Shown one piece after another: positions 56,231 to 64,000 of a stretch of DNA of 64,000 nucleotides. This DNA is from Micropterix aruncella. Lineage: Eukaryota; Arthropoda; Insecta; Lepidoptera; Micropterigidae. The first letter of the stretch is position 1. Every line of letters starts with the position of its first letter. The DNA lies in assembly GCA_944548615.1 (NCBI GenBank), contig OX155967.1, positions 3,437,722 through 3,501,721 of the forward strand, written 5' to 3'. Both the position numbers and the translations under genes were made by a program. The notes below the pieces were generated by a model. It worked only from the letters and a program-made list of their open reading frames with translations, had not been told where the DNA came from and searched no databases.

Positions 56231-57160
56231 ATATAAAGTAGAGTAGAGTATTGCTATATTTCCATGACGATGGATGCTTCATGATTGTGTAGGAATGACA
56301 AAGTATTTTTTTTCATTAGATCAGTCAGCACTTCTATTTAAGAATAGTGTTAAAAAAGAGAAAATTTTACTTATTGTGACTGGTTGTTCAACGTGTAAAT
56401 AGTTAAACAACGGCGGGATCATAACCGCGAATAAATTATACTAAAATAAATAAATAGATTCTAATATGTGGGTACTTCACAAAATGAAACGAAATCGATG
56501 CGCGCAAATCTTTCAAACATCAACACATAATCAGATATATGTCTGTAAAACACCGACTGACCTGTGATGATGATCCTCGCCTAGCTGAAGTCCCAGCACT
56601 GCTACGGACCCTCGAGGTGCCTGCTGGTGGATTTTTCATGCAAGTCTCTTCTACAATGTCTCACACACGACCCACTCGACGCGGATTAGTTCTTTCGCGG
56701 AGTTTTATTATAATTTTGCGGAGCGGTTCAAGAACGCGATAAATAAATCGGCACAGAGTCGCGAGAGTATGCAAAAACCTCTGAAAATTATATATGCTGT
56801 CGTTCTGACGGCGCGGCGGATGATTATAAAAACTAGCGGCGGGTAGGCATTTTTCGAGCAAAAACGCAGTACTGGCAGCGTTCAAGTCGCTCTTCTTCTT
56901 CTTCGGAATCAACATCTGTCAGTGAAATCGAACATCCATATACACTAATGAAATGCTGATGCAAAAGATACTTTGCGCGCAACCAGTGACGTCTAGGTTA
57001 AGAAACTAAAAGAGATTTTGAAAAAATACTAACGCATACTAAGGAAGAAGATAATAATTTAATTGTGTGCTGAATATTTTTTGTGATATCAATCAACTGC
57101 AAGTATATTCGAAGATAATACACAACATTTTATCAAAAAAGAATCTGACTCCTATTTTTT
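56231..57160. other. Unannotated interval
   Basis: No domain recognised in the short frames. A ttcttcttcttc tract is at about 56890. No TE boundary visible. Confidence 0.4.
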
Positions 57161-57171
57161 TTATAAGTTCA

Positions 57172-57530
57172 GCAGTCATGTCATGGTGATGCCTATAACG
57201 GGCTGTCATAATTAAATGCGTATACAAAATGTTATATATGTGCTGTTGACCGTTGAGGAGTTCCCTCGTTAGAAGCAAACCCTGGGTGCCGCCGTGAAAA
57301 TTAGAACGGGCTGTCGTAATTGAATGCATATACAAAATTTCGTGTCTGTGCTGCTAGTCGTTAAGGAGTCCCCTCGTCGGAAGCCAGTCCTGGGTGCAGC
57401 AGCCATGTCATGGTGAAACTTAGAACGGGCTATCATACTTGAATGCGAATACAAAATTTCGTGACTGTGCTGTTGGCCGTTGAGGAGTCCCCTTGTCGAG
57501 AGCCAACCGAGGGTGTAGAATCAGGTCATG
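57172..57530. repeat. Tandem repeat of about 110-120 bp, three copies
   Basis: aacgggctgtca or similar recurs at 57197, 57305 and 57425 (spacings 108 and 120; the first unit lacks about 12 bp). Units share gaatgcatatacaaaatttc, gttgaggagtcccc and ccatgtcatggtg. On the minus strand the units give repeated peptide blocks (57093-57335 and 57269-57454) but with interruptions, so coding is unlikely. Confidence 0.82.
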
Positions 57531-57795
57531 CTTACTAAAAAATGCCTTGTCATCGAAACTGAACCAACATGTAAAATTTCAACTTCATAGGATAAGAGGA
57601 AGTGGTTTAAATTCAACTGGCAAGATTTGCCCTAAACAAACATACTGACAAACATTGCAAGGTAAATAAAATCTTGTAAAAAAAATAAGAAGAATAGTTA
57701 CAAATGGGCGAAAATGTATAAATATTCTTGTCCCAATCTTGGGACATCCGTCTTTCTAGGGGGGTAGTCAACATACGCCGTTCTAGTGTTAAAAT

Positions 57796-57866
57796 TTTAT
57801 TTTATTTTATTTTATTTTTTACGCCCGTTGACTTTATACGCCCGTTGACTTTATACGGGGCCTTAA
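57796..57866. repeat. Jockey-type TAAAA tail remnant and 17-bp duplication
   Basis: attttattttattttattttatt (minus-strand TAAAA repeats) is followed by acgcccgttgactttat twice in a row (about 57821-57856). Probably the 3' end of a minus-strand Jockey-like element whose body (to about 57900, ctatctatcta) is not recognised. Confidence 0.55.
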
Positions 57867-57929
57867 CCACAGAGCCTAATTCGGGAATTGCACCCAAAAT
57901 ATCTATCTATCTAGAAGTTTTCGGCTCAC

Positions 57930-58526
57930 TTAAAAAGCGACATGATACCTGGGAACGACCATATCTGCAGAATAGTAGTTTTATGAGTTTTTTGGAAAAT
58001 ATAAGCATTAATTTAAAAAGAGTTCTAAGTGAATCCCTCGATAAGGAACCAATTTAAAATTTGGACTAAAAAAGTTGCTTGTAGCCTTGGATATTAAGGC
58101 TTTAAACTGATTTCGAAAACTTTCAAGATCGTTTACTCCTACAATGTAAGCGGTGAGTGTCTTTTATTATAATTTCATTATATTGACTGGTTAATTTTCT
58201 AGGGCAGCACTTAGCCACATTTTTTATTTAGGTCCTAAATTAATTACAATTAATTAAAACGTGAAAGCGCTCTGAGAGTTACGCTAAATATGCTTTGCAA
58301 TTAACACACTTATACCACCACTGCGTAAAGATAGTTATTCTGTGCTAGCGCTGCGATAGAGCATTTAGTATGCGCCTAGTAGCCGGCGCGAGCGGACGTA
58401 GAATCTGCGCTTGACGCTTCGTCAACCCTGGATTTTTATTGGTCGAACCCTACAAAATTGACCCCGCGTATTTTCTCGCGTGTACGCCCATTTCGGATAT
58501 TTTTCTGAGGTCTCATCTTGCCTTAA
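57930..58526. mobile_element. TTAA-flanked MITE, family 1, copy 2 (inverted)
   Basis: Element 57934-58522, TTAA at 57930-57933 and 58523-58526. The inverse of copy 1 (1955-2549), with aligned interior such as gggcagcacttagccacatt, attaattacaattaatt and cgcttgacgcttcgtcaacc. Left terminal bases are AAGCGACATGATACC rather than GGCGAC. The frames at 58422-58810 start inside it and are not genes. Confidence 0.85.
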
Positions 58527-59899
58527 GAAGTGTTTATTTATTTGGCGTCTTACCAATCGTTGATGACCAGCGCGAAGCAAAACAGATTTCGCAATGCTCC
58601 TTTCTCGCCACCCATTCACCTTCCCCGTGCGTCATAAATCGCGCTGGGGATTGTCTCGTGCACGAGGGCGAACGTGTATGTGGTTGGTCGTATAAGGAGC
58701 GATGCTGCCCGCAGAGGCCACAGCGTAGGCCGCCCGGTCATCTCGATTTGGACACGACAACTTCCACCCAGAATAATCCCCCAAATATATTTCGTTTCAT
58801 GCATTCGTGAATATTGAACGGATATTACGTCATCGGCTCACGACGCGCATGAACCACAACAACGTGACAAGTATCACAGAGTCCTTTTCGTGGTTCGTCC
58901 CTCTTTGAGCAAACTACTGGATGGTAGTCGAACCGTGAGTTAAGCCGGGCCAAGGTAACAAGCAGGTCATACGGCCCAAGCTGCACGAAACCGTTGACTG
59001 CCCAGACATATCGACATACATACATCGTGTAATTTTCAAAATAGGGGCTTTTTGTTATATTATATTTTTGCCTTTTAAAAGACAGCGGTGTAATTTTAAA
59101 CTGTCGGCATAATTTGCCCAGGTCCAGGTCCGTCCATTTCCAACGTCCGTTGAAAATCCACACCGTCATTCGCTGTCCCACTACACAGCTATCCTATAAC
59201 AGAAATTTAAGACCAAACGTTTTGTATGAAAAATATATATTTAATTAATATAAATATTGACTCCTATTATCTATGCAAAGTTGTCATTTTAATGGGATAA
59301 AACTTTCGTGGACAGCAACCAATGAAAGCTTTGAAGGCGTTTTTCATTGACTCTTCTAAGTTGATTGTTTCCCTTGTAAAAAGTTATTTATTTATTTATT
59401 TATAACGTACAAGAACAAAAAAATACAAGGACATGCATACTGTTGTACATGAGGAATAATTAAGAACAAACATTATTATAGCGAAAAACATAGCTCTATG
59501 CATATAAATATGCTAGCATATCCGAATGAGGCGAAATCGCACAACCAACTAGACCTAGAAGGTCTGTCTCTGGCTGTGCTGTGTTATACCAACTGTATTT
59601 TTGTAACTCGCAAACTGACGAAGGTGATCAATTTTAAATATTTCTAAATCTAACAAATGCGTTGTTTACACAAATTAAAGTAAAATTTAAAGTAGAAAAA
59701 ATAAATATATATGTATGCAATTAAGGGCTAAAAATAAAGTAAACTTTACATTATATACAATAAATTTAAGTGGATAATAAGTAATAATATATACAAATAT
59801 ATGAATAAACACTACATTCTAATATATATGTTTAAGAAAATGAAATGTAATATTGCACAATTTTACAAATACACATTTTTTTAAATATTCACCCTACAG
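58527..59899. other. Unannotated interval with a FamH remnant
   Basis: At about 58916-59000 (ggatggtagtcgaaccgtgagttaagccgggc...caagctgcacg) lies a decayed copy of the FamH coding end (compare 53985-54060). At 59523-59560 a gaggcgaaatcgcacaacca...agacctag segment is the inverse of 18975-19010. The 118-residue minus frame (58825-59181) is antisense to the FamH remnant. No gene recognised. Confidence 0.5.
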
Positions 59900-60770
59900 T
59901 ATTTATTTATTTATTTATTTAAGAATTAATTACTATAAAACATTGATTAGCTTACAAAAATAACAGGAACCGAATGGCAAAACCTTAACCTTTTGCTTAT
60001 TTGTTTCTGTCACCCAACTGGGACTAGCCCGTTCTAGGGTGGACAGGACTCCAATATTACAATCAAGTTTGCTTGATTGCTTGGTTTGTAGTATTAATAA
60101 GGTCTTTAGTTTTTGAACGCCCAATATCTAGAAGCCAGTTTTTTACTTTACCTTTAAAAGTTACATAATTTTTCACGTTTTTCGTGGTTTCACATAGTGA
60201 GTTATAAACTTTCGGGGCGATAAAAAAATATTGTCTTCGGGCAAATGTGCTTTTAACCTTTGGAATTGTGAAAAATTCCTTTCCAGCATTTCTCGTTAAG
60301 TACATTTGTTGACTTCTTGCTCTGTACTCTTTAGTTTTGTGAAAGCTTACAAGGCACTGCTTAATAAATAGCTGGCAGATATCCAAAACCTTAAACTCCG
60401 CAAAGAGCTGGTTTGAACTGTACCGAGGAGGCTTTTTGTTTATGACTCTTATTAGTAACTTTTGTGCTTTTAATAGTCGGTCCATTGTTGTTTTTGTACA
60501 TGAGCCCCACGCCATAATTCCATGCACCCATATACTTTGACCAAGAGCTATATACACCATTCGCAGTGTTTCTTTACTCGGTACATTCCTAAGTTCGCGG
60601 AACACGTACAGTAATTTCCTCGTTCGCGCCGTAAGCGATTTTATTTGGAATTCCCAATTTAGTTTGGAATCTATTTTATCTAAATTAAAATCTAAATTTA
60701 AAAAAAATATACAAACTGGCAAGTACTTTAGATGACCAAAAGTCTCCAACCGCAGCTCCGCAACTTTGCG
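59900..60770 (-). mobile_element. Jockey-like LINE 3' end with AAAT tail
   Basis: The 228-residue minus frame (60063-60749) covers IDSKLNWEFQIKSLTARTRKLLYVFRELRNVPSKETLRMVYIALGQSIWVHGIMAWG, AQKLLIRVINKKPPRYSS, FKVLDICQLFIKQCL and the end FARRQYFFIAPKVYNSL...GKVKNWLL. This is the post-palm half of a Jockey-related ORF2. A short 3' UTR and an ATTT (plus view) tail at 59900-59922 follow. Relatives: 39780 and 24700/33640. Nearly intact, 5'-truncated. Confidence 0.87.
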
Positions 60771-63080
60771 ACTGTTTGCAGTGAAATCTGTGATTATACG
60801 TTGTCATGCAGAAGCAGTGGCGATTAGCGATTGACCAGGCTCGGTTGTTTAATCACGAGCTTCTCCATCATTGTTTGCAGTTCTTAACAGTACACATTTA
60901 CGGCCACTGTATAGCCAGACTGCAAGAAGCTGTAATAGAAAACACCGGCACATGATCTCATATATAAAAATAATGCAAATTTTCTTCTTTACCATGGTTG
61001 CACAAACGAAAATATTTAAGAGCCCTATCACATATTTTTTCCAGAAAGGCAAGAAAAGTGGATTTTTGGCGTTCTAATTCCAAGAAATGAAGAGATTTCT
61101 ACAAACTTTAATTACTGAATTACCTGGACCATTTCTTGATGTTGACCATAGCGGCCTTTAATTTTAGATATAACGAATATTATTTACTTATTCAGCCCAT
61201 TTTCCGAAAGTCGTTATTCGTAAAACGCTCGGAAGGCAAACTTTGAGCTCCTTAATACAGTAATATCACTACAACGAAAACCGTATACTATTTTTTTTTA
61301 TGTCCGTCATGTATTCTTGTTGACCATAGCGGCCTTATTTTTTCGTTTTTTGACCACATATCCAAGGTATACATTACTTACAATTACACAAAATTTAAAA
61401 AAAAACTTCCTGTATCATTCTAATTTTCTCAGAAATAAAATAAGATTCTTATATAATACTTATACTATATTAAAGTTCACTCTTTTAGCAATACGACATA
61501 ATATAAATTATTGTCATTAGAAAGGAGAAAACACTGCAAAAAACAATTAGAAATTGTGTATATATTTGCTTGCGCAAGAGAAGAGCGCTCAGTGCCGCGG
61601 TTTTTCTCCCAGGGTTGAATAGTTATTTATTTATTTATTTATTTATTTATCCTATCTTTTATAGTTACATCCAAAAAAAAATGCGTTCATTTTTTCAACT
61701 CATTTTAATAGAATACCTACGCTATCTTGTAATAAGGCTCTTAAGCAAAAATAAACGACAGAAAGATACAGCTGATTCTTAAAAAAGAATAACATGGCCT
61801 TGAATTAAAATGTATTTGAATTTGAAATTCCAATTTAAACCCAAGTTATCACAGTACAAAGTGGCAAGTGTAAAAAAAACACCAATTATATAGGTAAGGA
61901 CCCAATACAAATCTCTACGAATTCGTCGTCTCTCAAGCTTCAATTTGATTGGCAGATGTTTGCATATTTTGCGTTCTCGAGCTAAGTATTAAAATGGAAA
62001 CATCGATGCGTATTTTAAGACTGAAAAAAAACAGCCCGATCGTTGATAAGTACGTAACCATCAATAAATCGTAATTATCTTAAAAATCCACACGTGGGTG
62101 TACCGTTTTTCCTTCGAAGACACTATGACAAACGGCCTCTAGAACTAATCAAAAGGAATCATGGTCAGTCTCCAAAAGAGCTGCACGTCTCTTATGAAAA
62201 GTTAATGACATCAGTTCGCTTAAGAAGATTACGCATTAGATTATCCATTGCCTATATATGCCGAGTGTCGAGGTCGAGGACAAGACGGAGGAGTGCTGTT
62301 ATTAGCGAGAAAATTGTATAAAGCTTTCGCTAGTTCTTGGCTCGTCTATCGATCATTATAGCATATCGATATTTATTTTATTTATTTATGTACGGCAACG
62401 TACATAGTAGTTCAATAACCTAGTACACCATAAGTTGCATCAAGAGGGGGTAGTTAGTTTCGTTTTTGTTTCTTGTATGGGATGTGCTTGAGATGCAAAA
62501 TCCAAGTTTTCGACCTCGGCAGCCTTTCGGAACACTTCTGAATATCTCAAAAACTGCTAATTTTTTGCACTTTTTTTCGGTTTCTTACCCTTTTTACCAT
62601 GAAGGAGTCCCTTTTCGTCAAAAATCTATTCTATGTATGTTTAAACTACATTAAATTTGATATAACTTGAGACTATAATGGGCTCAATAGGCCTAATACT
62701 TTATGAGATACAGTATTTTAAAAACGACTAAAATTGGAATTCACAATTTTACTGTTCACAACCAAACGACTAAAATTGGAATAGGAAGCTTATTGAAAGA
62801 AAGTATTAAACTAACTAACTCCCCCCACCCCGAATAATGTTCTTATGTCTTCAAGAACGAAATAATCCCTAGATCCCCTTAAGCCGTAAAAGTGAAGCCC
62901 AAAAGACACAAAGCCCTACTTTCGATTATTTAGTGATATGTTACGCACTATTAAGCAAACCACCTCACAAAGTACTTACCGCATGTCACTGCTGAAGATA
63001 CAGCTTCGTTTCATAATGCATTGACTACGGCAAGCTGATAATATACACCGTATAGACAATAACCTATATTTCCTGTTATC
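60771..63080. other. Unannotated AT-rich interval
   Basis: gttgaccatagcggcctt occurs twice (61142, 61319). An ATTT tract at 61624-61652 next to gggttgaatag may be a reversed LINE tail. The frame 62094-62321 (75 codons, RLRRLRIRLSIAYICRVSRSRTRRR near its end) has no recognised domain. A tttattttatttattt tract lies at about 62372. No host gene identified. Confidence 0.4.
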
Positions 63081-63084
63081 TTTC

Positions 63085-63450
63085 TAAGTGTCTTCATTCT
63101 GCAGAAAAGAGCGATGCGCGCGGTAGCGGGTATTGGTTCAAGGGCAGTCATGTCGTGAGCTATTTCAAAAACTAGGATTATTGCCCGTATATGAAATTTT
63201 CGTTCAAGAAGCTCTGCGAATTCTATTCAATAAGAGCTCGGCAATATACCACAAGGAAATACATCGCCATGATACCAGAAATAAAACCCATTACCTCCAA
63301 CCGATCATAGCACGTAGGGCCTAGTTCCAGACGACTAGTCTCTACATAGGTCTTAGACTTTTTGATAAATTGCCTGATAAATTAAAGTCAGTTAAAACAT
63401 TAATATTTTCAAGAGATACATACGTACATCTGGGTGTATCTGTTTAAAAT
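63085..63450 (+). pseudogene. LINE ORF2 C-terminal fragment
   Basis: Plus frames read QKRAMRAVAGIGSRQSCRELFQKLGLLPVYEIFVQEALRILF, then HRHDTRNKTHYLQPIIARRA and, after a stop, SLYIGLRLFDKLPDKLKSVKTL. The order QKRAxRAIAGI...CRxLFKKLGxL...HxxxTRN...GxxLxxxLPxKxK is the standard end of Jockey/CR1-type reverse transcriptases. There is at least one stop and the upstream part is missing. Confidence 0.82.
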
Positions 63451-64000
63451 CAACATAAACGACATTTTAAAATACTTTGAAAACGATATCGTACTTACCA
63501 ATGTACACTCGACGAGGAAGCACTGTGAGTCGTTAGTAACTAACGTTATTAAATAGGTGCACAGATGACTTATATTACTTATTATTGTTATTATTATCTC
63601 ATTAGCCTCATAACTGTATTCATATATCTCCCATATATATTATATCTCATTTAATTTAATAAATATTTTTTTTTGTGTATTATATATACTATAATAGTTA
63701 TACAATTTACATTTGTAGGATTTCCCAAGATTACAGAAATTACCTATACACCCGACAGATGAACGCAGTACTAAATATCACCTCAATACAGGCTCTGCCT
63801 AGTGAGGTGATAAAATCCCGCCGAAGCCGCATCTTTAGTAAATTTCCAGGGTTCTACATTTTGTATGTTACGTCTAAATCATGTAAAATATACTATAGGA
63901 AATTTAATCATGTAATACTAGTAATAAATAAATTAATAAATAAAATTTTAAGTACTACTTTTATTATCAATGGTTATATTATAGTCTTTTTCTTTAATAG
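63451..64000. other. AT-rich right edge
   Basis: Contains ttattattgttattattatc (about 63577-63597) and attaataaataaaat tracts. From about 63735 to 63840 there is a short stretch (cagacgaacgcagtac...gaggtgataaaatcccgccg) that might be another degraded LINE end. Nothing certain. Confidence 0.35.

Noticed and set aside
58422..58810. 123-residue plus frame
   Set aside because: It begins inside the inverted TTAA MITE and runs out into unrelated flank; no domain.

Overview
The window looks like gene-poor, repeat-dense, AT-rich nuclear DNA of an insect, most likely a moth or butterfly. The strongest taxonomic clue is several copies of a Helitron that starts TCCTACTAATATTATAAA and ends in a short hairpin plus CTAG, a form typical of lepidopteran genomes. 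Other contents fit this: mariner, Tc1-like and PIF/Harbinger transposons, many 5'-truncated non-LTR retrotransposon 3' ends, a tRNA-derived SINE, and long AT and GA microsatellites. I found no convincing host gene, rRNA gene, functional tRNA gene or CRISPR array. Almost every coding-looking stretch is the C-terminal end of a retrotransposon reverse transcriptase or a broken transposase.

Layout. 1-0.6 kb: GGATGGAG, GAGAAATG and GA microsatellites. 2-2.5 kb: a MITE (miniature inverted-repeat transposable element) with a TTAA target site duplication (TSD). 3.5-5.5 kb: an I-group LINE (RT plus RNase H), bounded by an 11-bp TSD. 7.6-11.3 kb: copies of a LINE 3' UTR family that ends in two RNA hairpins (called FamH here), a Jockey-like end with an AATGT tail, and a second TTAA MITE. 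11.9-14.2 kb: a long inverted-repeat transposon with a LINE inside it, then a CR1/Jockey-like end. 15-16.9 kb: Helitrons and a palindromic TTAA MITE. 17.4-18.7 kb: a broken mariner.

The centre holds a near-identical direct duplication, copy A (18070-26959) and copy B (28533-35916). They are separated by a 1.6-kb piece containing a decapitated PIF/Harbinger element: a MADF/BESS gene converging on transposase exon 1. Copy A has two extra insertions, a Harbinger MITE and a LINE, for which copy B shows the empty site. The duplication is either very recent or two haplotypes laid end to end in the assembly.

36-46 kb: nested LINEs, the SINE, FamH inserted in a LINE with a 12-bp TSD, a second Helitron family and two nested inverted-repeat elements. 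46-55 kb: an R1-like LINE end with a 15-bp TSD, more Helitrons, 190-bp and 276-bp tandem repeats, a second dead mariner, and the only FamH copy that keeps part of its ORF. 55-64 kb: three more LINE C-termini, short tandem repeats, and the inverted second copy of the first TTAA MITE.

The genes do not form a pathway. The window is a layered record of insertions, and its value lies in nested insertions, paired empty and filled sites, and TSDs that give the order of events.
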